Positions 19,319-27,474 of a stretch of DNA of 64,000 nt are shown in pieces. The translations under genes and the position numbers were made by a program. How positions within the stretch are numbered: position 1 is the stretch's first letter; each line of letters begins with the position of its first letter. Source of the DNA: B1 sp034439755 (GTDB lineage Bacteria > Bacteroidota > Bacteroidia > UKL13-3); the NCBI GenBank assembly GCA_034439755.1, contig JAWXAZ010000036.1:1-64000 (forward strand), written 5' to 3'. The notes beneath the pieces were generated by a model. It saw nothing but the letters and a program-made list of their open reading frames with translations. It made no database searches and was not told the DNA's origin.

Positions 19319-20233
19319 ATGAAACGAATAATTATCTGTTTTAGTTTTATGTTGGGGGCCTTCCAACTATTTGCGCAACAAGATCCAATGTTTGGGCAGT
19401 ACATCTTTAACAATGCCATTATTAATCCGGCGCAAGCTGGGGTTAACAAAGAAAATCAAGTTGGCATATTAACAAGGCACCAATGGTTGGGAATGGATGG
19501 CGCTCCTACCACCAACTCAATTTTTATCAATACCAATTTACCAAAGAACCTCGGTTTTGCAGGTGGTATCTATTCAGATAAAATTGGGCCTGTTAAAGAC
19601 CTCACCTTCCAGGCAGATTTGGCCACGCATGTGCAGCTAAACAACGATTGGAACTTATCGGGTGGTGTGCGTGCAATGGCGTCTAATTTGAGCATCGATT
19701 TAAGTACTTTGCAAACGAGTCAAATTAACGATCCAAATTTCAATACCAATTACCGCTCGGGCATGTACATGAATTTAGGTGCAGGTATATTGGCATATTC
19801 AGACAAGGTATTTATTGGGGCTTCCTTACCTAGGTTATTTGGCAGGGATGTGAAAGCCAACAACACCGTTATTACAAGATACCAAGACCATTTTTACTTA
19901 TATGGTGGGGCTAACTTAAAGGTAAATGAAGACTTCACTTTTACACCCAGTTTATTGTTTAAGAAAGTAACCAATGCACCCTTGCAATACGATGTTAATT
20001 TGGTTTTTGATTATAAAGACATCCTTGATGTGGGACCCATGTTTAGGGCAAACGACGCCATTGGCTTCTTAGCGGGATACAAGGTTACCTCACAAATTTA
20101 TGTAGGTTATATGTATGAATATCCATTGAATGATTTGCATTTGGCCTCTATGCAAACCCATGAATTAAGCATACGCATGCTATGGGAAAGCAAACAGAAA
20201 AGTCGTGTTAAATCACCTAGATATTTCTTATAA
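19319..20233 (+). CDS. PorP/SprF family type IX secretion membrane protein
   Basis: Outer-membrane beta-barrel protein of 304 residues. The signal peptide (KRIIICFSFMLGAFQLFAQ) is followed by the family signature DPMFGQYIFNNAIINPAQAG and RHQWLGMDGAPTT. The C-terminal part consists of alternating strands with the conserved GYKVTSQIYVGYMYEYPL segment. SprF is needed to deliver the adhesin SprB in Flavobacterium, and PorP/SprF genes usually sit next to a large adhesin with a type B sorting domain, exactly as here. The ATG at 19319 is chosen over a TTG five codons upstream because a GGAGA box lies just before it. Confidence 0.93.
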   Translation: MKRIIICFSFMLGAFQLFAQQDPMFGQYIFNNAIINPAQAGVNKENQVGILTRHQWLGMDGAPTTNSIFINTNLPKNLGFAGGIYSDKIGPVKDLTFQADLATHVQLNNDWNLSGGVRAMASNLSIDLSTLQTSQINDPNFNTNYRSGMYMNLGAGILAYSDKVFIGASLPRLFGRDVKANNTVITRYQDHFYLYGGANLKVNEDFTFTPSLLFKKVTNAPLQYDVNLVFDYKDILDVGPMFRANDAIGFLAGYKVTSQIYVGYMYEYPLNDLHLASMQTHELSIRMLWESKQKSRVKSPRYFL

Positions 20234-20280
20234 AATGAACTTTTATCTATCAATGTCAACCGATATAAAAGAATAGTGGA

Positions 20281-22971
20281 ATGAAAAAGATTACGTTTAA
20301 AAAATATCTCCTCTTTGGCAGCTTGTTTAGCCTCATGATGATGGGCTTTTACACTGCCCAAGCGCAGGTTGATAAGGCCATTAAGTACGCTTGGTATTTC
20401 GATTATGAGCGAGCCGAAGAATATTTACTGAATCCGGAAAATGAACTCAACCCAGATATGGTGGTTCAGCTGGCAGAAGCATTGTATGCACAAGGCAAAT
20501 ACGCTCAGGCTTTGTATTATTATAAAATTGCCGATGGCAAGGATGCCATAAAGACCCAACAGGTTCGCCGCAACTACGTGCACTCATCAACCATGATGCG
20601 CGAGAAATCGCCCTTCCATAAAAAAACAAACTACTTTAAGAGCAATTACTTTCTCTATACCAACATCGACACCTTTGCAGGAAATTCTGCCAATGAAGAT
20701 TTTGCCGCATTTTACTGGAACAACATGCTATTTGTTACCACATCGAGGCAAACCAATAGCAATGAAAAAGCCTTCCAATATGTTTTAACAAAAATGCCCT
20801 TCTTAGATGTATATCCTTTTACAGAAAAGGGCGTGCGTTTGCCTTACCCAGCTTATTTGCCTAAGTCAATAAATACAGCGGTACACGACGGGCCAATTGC
20901 CATTTCTAAAGATACAAGTCTTATTGTGCTGAGCCGAAATTATTCAAAAGCAAACGAGGCAGGCGTACAAAATCTATACTTAAGTTACTTTATGCGCAAT
21001 GGCATGGGAAATTGGGCCAAAGCCAAAAAAATGGCCTTTTGTAATGCCAGCCACTCATACCAACATCCGTTTTATAATGAAGCAGAAAAGGCCGTATATT
21101 TTTCTTCTGATATGCCGGGTGGTAAAGGCGGATACGATTTATATAAAACAAAATGGAATGGTACCCAATGGACCAACCCAATTAATCTTGGCGACGAAAT
21201 TAATACCGAGTATGATGAGGTATTCCCAAGTTTTACACCAGAGAACGAATTACTCTATTCTACCAACCACATTGAAACTACAGGAGGCCTAGATATTGTG
21301 CTTTTTAGCAATGGTACTAGGTATTTATTAAACGAGCCATTCAATACCATTTACGATGATTTTGGCGTAAGTTTTAAATCTAAAAATGAAGGATATTTCT
21401 CTTCTAATAGGTTCTCCAATAAGTTCGATGACAATATTTACCACTTTACCTTAAGCGAACCCATTAAACAATCTTTGCTCACAAAAGCTTTCGATAAAGA
21501 AACAGGGACAGAATTAGACAATATCAGAATTAACTATTCTAATCTTTCGGGCACATTTAAAAGCGAAATCTACACACGTGCTGGTCGCGAAAATGTGTTG
21601 ATTTTCGACACTATGGACACCCGTGTTCCAATGAATTTTATGGCTACCAAAGAAGGCTTTATGCCTGTGATGGAAACCAATAATGAGTACAATTTAAAGG
21701 ATGGCAAATTGTACAAAGAATTTTACCTAACCATTAAGCCAATTTCGGCTGGCGACGATCAATTTATTATAGAGGATAACCAACAAACCACCAAATTAAG
21801 TGGCCTTTTTGGCAACGACCAATTGCGCGGTAATACCATTAAACCGGGTGAGGTAACCTTAATATTATTTAGCAATCCCATTGGAGAAAAAATGTCGGTA
21901 TATGCAAACGATGGCCAAATAAAATTAGATGATGGCATTAACCCAGGTACCTATACTTTCGATTACGTAATTAGCAACAAAGCCAATCCACTAGAGGCAG
22001 ATACTGCCACTGTAACCATTATTGTAAGAGGATACTACAACGGCAAAGATTTAAAGACAAGTACCCTGAACCAATACGCCTACGAAGCACCTGTAACAGA
22101 TGGATTGTCTATACAAAATGATACAGGCTATGTTACGGTGAATGGTGATTACGTAATGAATGTAAGGGCCAACGATCGCTACAATGGCAAAAAAGCATCC
22201 TTTAAAAATACTGCTATTAGTAATGTTGAATCGAGTCACCCAGGCGTTACCCTCAATAGCAAAACTGGCGCCATTAACATCAACAAAAATGTGCCCGCAG
22301 GAACGTATAACGTTAAATACGATTTACACCCAAGACTCAGAAAAAGCGAAACACAATCGGCCACCGCAGTGGTGGTAGTTAGAAACATAAGTCAAGTACC
22401 AGGACGAGGAATAAAAGGCAATGCAGCCGCAAGTTTTACAGACAATTCGGTTGTATATTTTAACAACGACGAACCCAAAACTTACCAACTATACCGCCCG
22501 GCATACAATTACCAAAATTCATTCGAAAACTACCTAAAGAAAATGGATGAATTTTACGACCGTTCCATCGATTCAAAAGTAAGCTTAGATACCTTCTTTA
22601 CCAGCCACGTGGTAGCAGGTTATAAAGATGTAAACGAGGTATTATACTTTATCCAAAGGAAGCTAAATCAAGGGGTTCAAGTTGAAGTTTCGGTATCTGC
22701 TTATTGCAGTCCAATTGCCTCAACAGCATACAACGAAAAACTATCGAGCAGAAGGCTTGTGGCAGTTACCCGTTTCTTTAAAAAGTGGAACGATGGTGCA
22801 TTAAACGATGCCATAGAAACCAATAGAATCAACTTCTGGGAGCATTCTGTAGGTGAGTTAGAAGCACCAAAAGACGTAAACGAAGATTACGATAAATTAA
22901 ACGAATCGGTGTTTGGCATCAAAGCTTCTCGCGAGAGAAGGGTAACCATTACCGTAAAAATTATTAACTAA
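20281..22971 (+). CDS. PorE-like protein: TPR, PD40, adhesin-type repeats and OmpA-like domain
   Basis: Exported protein of 896 residues with a signal peptide ending in TAQAQ. A short TPR-like helical part (about 30-85) is followed by PD40/WD40-like blades (VYFSSDMPGGKGGYDLYKTK near 275) and a carboxypeptidase-regulatory-like segment near 400-480. Then come two domains of about 95 residues of the same kind as in the upstream adhesin (about 485-585 and 600-705). The C-terminus is a degenerate OmpA-like domain (NEKLSSRRLVAVTRFFKKW ... SRERRVTI). PorE of Flavobacterium and Porphyromonas has TPR, PD40, CRD and OmpA domains and ties the T9SS to peptidoglycan. The extra adhesin-type domains are not part of that plan. 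Third gene of the adhesin operon. Confidence 0.8.
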   Translation: MKKITFKKYLLFGSLFSLMMMGFYTAQAQVDKAIKYAWYFDYERAEEYLLNPENELNPDMVVQLAEALYAQGKYAQALYYYKIADGKDAIKTQQVRRNYVHSSTMMREKSPFHKKTNYFKSNYFLYTNIDTFAGNSANEDFAAFYWNNMLFVTTSRQTNSNEKAFQYVLTKMPFLDVYPFTEKGVRLPYPAYLPKSINTAVHDGPIAISKDTSLIVLSRNYSKANEAGVQNLYLSYFMRNGMGNWAKAKKMAFCNASHSYQHPFYNEAEKAVYFSSDMPGGKGGYDLYKTKWNGTQWTNPINLGDEINTEYDEVFPSFTPENELLYSTNHIETTGGLDIVLFSNGTRYLLNEPFNTIYDDFGVSFKSKNEGYFSSNRFSNKFDDNIYHFTLSEPIKQSLLTKAFDKETGTELDNIRINYSNLSGTFKSEIYTRAGRENVLIFDTMDTRVPMNFMATKEGFMPVMETNNEYNLKDGKLYKEFYLTIKPISAGDDQFIIEDNQQTTKLSGLFGNDQLRGNTIKPGEVTLILFSNPIGEKMSVYANDGQIKLDDGINPGTYTFDYVISNKANPLEADTATVTIIVRGYYNGKDLKTSTLNQYAYEAPVTDGLSIQNDTGYVTVNGDYVMNVRANDRYNGKKASFKNTAISNVESSHPGVTLNSKTGAININKNVPAGTYNVKYDLHPRLRKSETQSATAVVVVRNISQVPGRGIKGNAAASFTDNSVVYFNNDEPKTYQLYRPAYNYQNSFENYLKKMDEFYDRSIDSKVSLDTFFTSHVVAGYKDVNEVLYFIQRKLNQGVQVEVSVSAYCSPIASTAYNEKLSSRRLVAVTRFFKKWNDGALNDAIETNRINFWEHSVGELEAPKDVNEDYDKLNESVFGIKASRERRVTITVKIIN

Positions 22972-22973
22972 AA

Positions 22974-23180
22974 TTAAAGGCTATCCATCTCGGAGCTGTC
23001 TCCATTAATGGCATCCATTTGTGCCATAATGGAGGCCTCAAGTGAGTCCATCGCTTTTTGGTCGGCATTGAGCTGACTTTCTACAGCAGTTTCTTCGGTT
23101 TGATCCAATTTTGGCTCGCTGTTACAAGCAGCCAATGCGACCACGATACTGAATAAGGCTATCCACTTTTTCATATCCAC
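22974..23180 (-). CDS. Small lipoprotein
   Basis: Protein of 68 residues with a lipoprotein signal (KKWIALFSIVVALAAC, lipobox LAAC) and a short acidic, Met- and Gln-rich mature part predicted to be helical. I do not recognise a family. It converges with the PorE-like gene (2 bases between stops) and lies upstream of lptB on the same strand with a 37-base gap, so it may share a transcript with the LPS export gene. That link is only positional. Confidence 0.65.
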   Translation of the reverse strand: MDMKKWIALFSIVVALAACNSEPKLDQTEETAVESQLNADQKAMDSLEASIMAQMDAINGDSSEMDSL

Positions 23181-23217
23181 TTAATTTATTAGATTCTGCT
23201 AAACTAGTATAATTTAT

Positions 23218-23940
23218 CTAACGTAAAACGAAATTCTGTCCTAAGTAAACTTTTCGCACCATTTCATCATCGGCCAACTCTTGCGCGGTGCCATCTTTTA
23301 AGATTTTCCCTTCAAACAAAAGATACGCCCTATCTACAATCGATAGCGTTTCATGCACGTTGTGGTCTGTAATTAAAATACCAATATTCTTGTGCTTTAA
23401 TTTGGCCACAATATGCTGTATATCCTCTACGGCAATGGGGTCTATGCCGGCAAAAGGCTCGTCGAGCAGGATAAACTTGGGGTTCACAGCCAAGGCACGC
23501 GCAATTTCTGTTCGGCGGCGCTCGCCACCACTTAGAACATTTCCCATGCTGCTGCGCACTCGGTTCAGACCAAATTCTTCTAGCAATGTTTCTAATTTCT
23601 CTTCTTGTTCTTGCTTGCTCAATTTTGTCATTTGAAGCACCGCCAGAATATTGTCTTCCACACTTAAGGTTCTAAAAATAGAAGCCTCTTGTGCCAAGTA
23701 ACCCAAGCCTTTTTGCGCACGTTTGTACATGGGCAAATTGGTAATCTTTTCATTGTCGAGGTAAACTTCTCCTTCATCGGGTTTAATAAGGCCTACCGTC
23801 ATATAAAAAGTGGTGGTTTTACCCGCACCATTAGGCCCAAGCAGGCCAACGCATTCACCTTGGTGAACCTCAATGGATACCTTATCTACCACGGTGCGCT
23901 TTTTATAGCGCTTTATCAGATTTTCACTTCTTAAAATCAT
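23218..23940 (-). CDS. lptB: LPS export ABC transporter ATP-binding protein LptB
   Basis: ATPase of the LptBFG complex, which extracts LPS from the inner membrane and drives it across the envelope. All ABC motifs are present: Walker A GPNGAGKTT (about 35-43), Q-loop YLAQEASIF, signature LSGGERRR (about 138), Walker B FILLDEPFAGIDP and H-loop ITDHN. The length of 240 residues is typical. It lies 8 bases after the purF stop on the same strand. Confidence 0.95.
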   Translation of the reverse strand: MILRSENLIKRYKKRTVVDKVSIEVHQGECVGLLGPNGAGKTTTFYMTVGLIKPDEGEVYLDNEKITNLPMYKRAQKGLGYLAQEASIFRTLSVEDNILAVLQMTKLSKQEQEEKLETLLEEFGLNRVRSSMGNVLSGGERRRTEIARALAVNPKFILLDEPFAGIDPIAVEDIQHIVAKLKHKNIGILITDHNVHETLSIVDRAYLLFEGKILKDGTAQELADDEMVRKVYLGQNFVLR

Positions 23941-23948
23941 AGCTATTT

Positions 23949-25844
23949 TTAGTACGCGCGACCAGTTTTACCTTCCATAAAATTGATGAACGCTTTGTTA
24001 ACTACCATATTGCCACCTGGCGTTGGATAATTTCCGGTGAAATACCAATCGCCGGTGTGGTTAGGACAAGCGATGTGGAGGTTTTCGATGCTTTGATAAA
24101 TTACTTCTACCTCTGCATTTATATCGTCTGGCGTAACAATTTCGGCAATGCGTTTGCTAATTTCATCGGCTGTAAATTGGCCATAAAGGTCTTTTACATA
24201 ATTGACCATTTCTTCCTTGGGTAAACTTTCCTGCGCCTTACATTTTTCGTAAATCGAATTTATAAGATAGTCTTTTTTATTACTTTTAAGCAAAGAAATC
24301 ATGGCTTGAAAGGCAACAAAATCGTTCATCTTACTCATGTCGATGCCATAACAATCTGGGTACCTAATTTGCGGCGAAGAAGAAACAATGATAATTTTCT
24401 TTGGATGCAAGCGGTCTAAAATCCTTAAGATACTTGTTCGAAGGGTGGTGCCACGCACAATAGAATCGTCCATTACCACCAAGGTATCTTTGTTGTTTTT
24501 AATTAACCCGTAGGTAACATCGTACACGTGAGCCACCATGTCTTCGCGGTGGGCATCGTCTGTAATAAAGGTGCGCAGTTTGGCATCCTTTACAGCTACT
24601 CTTTCTCTTCTAATACTTAAGTCTAAAATCTCCTTTAACTTAACCGGATTTCCAATTACGCCGGGCTTTTGAATTTCATCAATCTTCCAATTATTAAGCA
24701 AGCTAGTTACCCCTTCGCACATGCCGTAGAATGCCACCGCAGCGGTATTTGGAATATAAGAAAAAACGGTATTGGTAAAATCATATTTAAGCGATTTCAC
24801 GATTTTGTTCGACAATAATTGACCAAGCATTTTACGTTCTTGATAGATTTCTTTGTCGTTGCCCCTAGAGAAATAAATACGCTCAAAAGAGCAAGATTTT
24901 CTTTCGCCGGCTGGGTTAATGTTTACCTCAGAAATATCGCCATTTTTCTTGATAATCATGGCATTTCCAAGTCCCAATTCTTTCACTTCGTGGTGAGCAA
25001 TATTAAAGCCCGTCATGATGGCTGGCTTTTCACTCGTAATCACCACTACTTCATCATTTTTATAATAGAATACCGGCCTAATTCCGTTGGGATCTCTTAC
25101 TACAAATGCATCGCCATGACCCAACATTCCGGCCATTACGTAGCCGCCATCGGCATCACGCAAAGAGCGTTTTAAGATGGTTTCCACATTTACGTGTTGC
25201 GACATTACGCCAGAGATTTCTTGGTTAGAATGGCCTTCCAATTTAAAACGAGTAAAGTTTCTTTGCACCTCTTCATCCAAAAAATGGCCCATTTTTTCGA
25301 GCATGGTTACCGTATCGGCTTTTTCGCGTGGGTGCTGACCCAATTCTATTAACAGGGAGAATAATTCATCTACATTGGTGAGGTTAAAGTTACCCGCCAA
25401 CAAGAGGTTGCGGCTCATCCAATTGTTCTCGCGAATAAAAGGGTGACAAAGGTCTTTGCTATTGCCGCCATGGGTGCCATACCTAAGGTGACCTAAGTAT
25501 AACTCGCCCACAAAAGGCGCGTGTTTCTTGAGGTGATCCCATTGTTTTACCTCTTCTTTAGAGCCCGAGCGGGTAATTTTGGCATTTACCCTATCGAAAA
25601 TTTCGGCGATGGCATTGCTGCCGTTTGCCCGCTGCCTAAAAATATATTGTTCGCCTGGTTCTGGATCAAATTTGATAACGCCTAAGCCGGCACCATCTTG
25701 CCCACGATTATGTTGTTTCTCCATGAGGAGATACAATTTTTTTAATCCGTACAATGCTGAGCCATACTTTTCTTCGTAGAAACTAAGTGGCTTTAGGAGG
25801 CGAATCATTGCAATTCCGCACTCGTGTTTTATTGGATCACTCAT
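23949..25844 (-). CDS. purF: Amidophosphoribosyltransferase (long Bacteroidota type)
   Basis: First committed step of purine synthesis: PRPP plus glutamine gives phosphoribosylamine. An N-terminal class II glutamine amidotransferase domain has the nucleophile Cys in HECGIA after a short propeptide, plus RGQDGAG and LGHLRYGTHG. The C-terminal phosphoribosyltransferase domain has the PRPP motif VVMDDSIVRGTT. At 631 residues it is longer than E. coli PurF, as in other Bacteroidota. The start is the ATG of MSDPIKHECG. An upstream in-frame ATG would add 21 residues and overlaps the promoter. Confidence 0.92.
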   Translation of the reverse strand: MSDPIKHECGIAMIRLLKPLSFYEEKYGSALYGLKKLYLLMEKQHNRGQDGAGLGVIKFDPEPGEQYIFRQRANGSNAIAEIFDRVNAKITRSGSKEEVKQWDHLKKHAPFVGELYLGHLRYGTHGGNSKDLCHPFIRENNWMSRNLLLAGNFNLTNVDELFSLLIELGQHPREKADTVTMLEKMGHFLDEEVQRNFTRFKLEGHSNQEISGVMSQHVNVETILKRSLRDADGGYVMAGMLGHGDAFVVRDPNGIRPVFYYKNDEVVVITSEKPAIMTGFNIAHHEVKELGLGNAMIIKKNGDISEVNINPAGERKSCSFERIYFSRGNDKEIYQERKMLGQLLSNKIVKSLKYDFTNTVFSYIPNTAAVAFYGMCEGVTSLLNNWKIDEIQKPGVIGNPVKLKEILDLSIRRERVAVKDAKLRTFITDDAHREDMVAHVYDVTYGLIKNNKDTLVVMDDSIVRGTTLRTSILRILDRLHPKKIIIVSSSPQIRYPDCYGIDMSKMNDFVAFQAMISLLKSNKKDYLINSIYEKCKAQESLPKEEMVNYVKDLYGQFTADEISKRIAEIVTPDDINAEVEVIYQSIENLHIACPNHTGDWYFTGNYPTPGGNMVVNKAFINFMEGKTGRAY

Positions 25845-25859
25845 AAATAAAATGAGCGG

Positions 25860-25900
25860 CAAAGATAAGGAAATATATTTACCAGAATGATTATACCGAA
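25860..25900 (-). promoter_or_regulatory. Probable purF promoter
   Basis: On the minus strand the -7 box TATCTTTG (25867-25860) fits the Bacteroidota consensus TAnnTTTG exactly. A TTCTGG element about 21 bases upstream could serve as the -33 box. It lies 16 bases before the chosen ATG, which supports that start. Positions of transcription are inferred. Confidence 0.5.
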
Positions 25901-25984
25901 AACACAAGATTTATAGTCCCACTTCGATAAACAACCCATCGTACTCTTATCAAAAAAGGCTTGCCATAATCCGCTATAGCATAA

Positions 25985-26196
25985 GTTATTGTAAAAGGCT
26001 ACTTTCCCCAGAGGCTTTTAACGAAAACGTGCTTTGGGTTATTGTAAAAGGCTACTTTCCCCAGAGGCTTTTAACGCAAACGTGCTTTGGGTTATTGTAA
26101 AAGACTACTTTCCCCAGAGGCTTTTAACGCAAACGTGCTTTGGGTTATTGTAAAAGACTACTTTCCCCAGAGGCTTTTAACGCAAACGTGCTTTGG
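25985..26196. repeat. Four tandem copies of a 53-bp repeat
   Basis: Copies start at 25985, 26038, 26091 and 26144 and are nearly identical, with single-base changes (for example GGCT versus GACT early in the unit). Each unit contains AAAAGGCT ... AGGCTTTT, an imperfect hairpin with one mismatch, and the small palindrome ACGCAAACGT. The last copy runs straight into GGTTAGAACC, one of the dispersed palindromes. The array fills most of the gap between the purF promoter and the end of the MscS gene. No gene is seen in it. Confidence 0.95.
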
Positions 26197-26208
26197 TTAG
26201 AACCGAAA

Positions 26209-27300
26209 CTAGTTTTTTTCTAAGAAAATGGTTCTGGTTGGGTAGGCAAAATCGCAGCTATGGCTTTTCACAATTTCCATGATTTTAATGTTGATTTTCT
26301 CTTTTATGGCAATCATTGTCTCATAATCGTTAGAATCTACATAATACGAAACGAATAAATTGAGGGAGCTGCTATCAAAATCGGTAAATCGAACCGTCAT
26401 TTCTGCTGTGGTTATGGGGTTCTCGGCCAAAATTGCCCCTTTAATATCTTCTATAATACCTAAAATGCTTTGAGGGTCGCTTTGGTAGGTGAGACCCAGA
26501 AAAAACTTCACACGCCTTTGGGAGCTCTGGGTAATGTTATTGAGATTAGAATCGATGATTTTCTTATTGGGAACAATGAGCAGCGTGCGGTCCAGGGTTC
26601 TGATACGCGTGGTGCGGAAGCCAATTTTCTCTACTGTACCTTTAATATCGCCCAGATCTATGAGTTCGCCTACTTGAAAAGGCTTATCTAAATAAATAAT
26701 GAACGAACCAATTAAGTTGGCCAAGGTATCTTGAGCGGCAAATGCAATGGCCAAACCACCAATACCTAATCCGGTAATGAGAGCTGTAATATCTACCTCA
26801 AAAGCCTTGCTAAGTAAAACAAAAAGGGCACCAATGTATATGAGTACTTTGGTAAGTTCCTTTAAAAAGGTGGCCAAATCGCGGCTAACTGTTGCATTCT
26901 CAGAATTGTGATAAACAAATTCCATAAAATCGGCTGAGCGCAAGAAAAGCATGGTAATAGACCAAATAAAAGCAATCAAAAACAAAGCATGTAGTAACCA
27001 CCTTAATCCAAACTCACTTGCTTTGGCCATTTCCCACTCTATTGGAAAAGTGAGCACATTACAAGCAAAATAGATAGCCAGCAAGTTAATAATGTTTATA
27101 AAAGGCTTATTAAAAAGCTTGCTAAACTCATCATAAAATTGGGCGTTCGATACCTTTTTAAAAACGCGAAAACTAAGCTTTGCAGCAAACTTTGCCATGA
27201 GTTGGTTCAGCAAAAGTGAGAGCAACAAAACCCCCACACTTAATAACCATTTGCTAATAGGATTCCCTAAAAATAACTCATGTAAAATTGCTTTATCCAT
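26209..27300 (-). CDS. MscS family mechanosensitive channel
   Basis: Inner-membrane channel that opens under tension to release solutes. It has 363 residues with about four transmembrane helices in the first 190. The pore helix TM3 is seen in GLGIGGLAIAFAAQDTLANL, followed by the conserved beta-domain start YLDKPFQVGELIDLGDIKG and the RTTRIRTLD...VPN segment. The C-terminal alpha/beta domain is complete. Larger than E. coli MscS (286) because of an extra N-terminal helix. It is transcribed alone. Confidence 0.92.
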   Translation of the reverse strand: MDKAILHELFLGNPISKWLLSVGVLLLSLLLNQLMAKFAAKLSFRVFKKVSNAQFYDEFSKLFNKPFINIINLLAIYFACNVLTFPIEWEMAKASEFGLRWLLHALFLIAFIWSITMLFLRSADFMEFVYHNSENATVSRDLATFLKELTKVLIYIGALFVLLSKAFEVDITALITGLGIGGLAIAFAAQDTLANLIGSFIIYLDKPFQVGELIDLGDIKGTVEKIGFRTTRIRTLDRTLLIVPNKKIIDSNLNNITQSSQRRVKFFLGLTYQSDPQSILGIIEDIKGAILAENPITTAEMTVRFTDFDSSSLNLFVSYYVDSNDYETMIAIKEKINIKIMEIVKSHSCDFAYPTRTIFLEKN

Positions 27301-27420
27301 TCGTACATCTTAAAATAAATTCATAACCAAGTGCAAATTTAACAATTACAATGGTATTAAACGACTTTAATGTGGGTTCAGCCAATATTGCCCCCTTAAA
27401 AATATTGAAAGACAAGCAAT

Positions 27421-27460
27421 AAAAAAGGGCTGCTTCAAAATATGAAACAGCCCTCTTTTT
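27421..27460 (-). terminator. Bidirectional-looking terminator after the beta-helix gene
   Basis: Stem AGGGCTG/CAGCCCT, extended past one mismatch by TTCA/TGAA, with six T following on the minus strand and five T on the plus strand. It lies 15 bases after the stop of the large beta-helix gene. Confidence 0.8.
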
Positions 27461-27474
27461 ATAAAAATTAGTCC

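Noticed and set aside
25985..26196. The 53-bp array as a CRISPR
   Set aside because: Units are contiguous with no unique spacers, and no cas genes are present.
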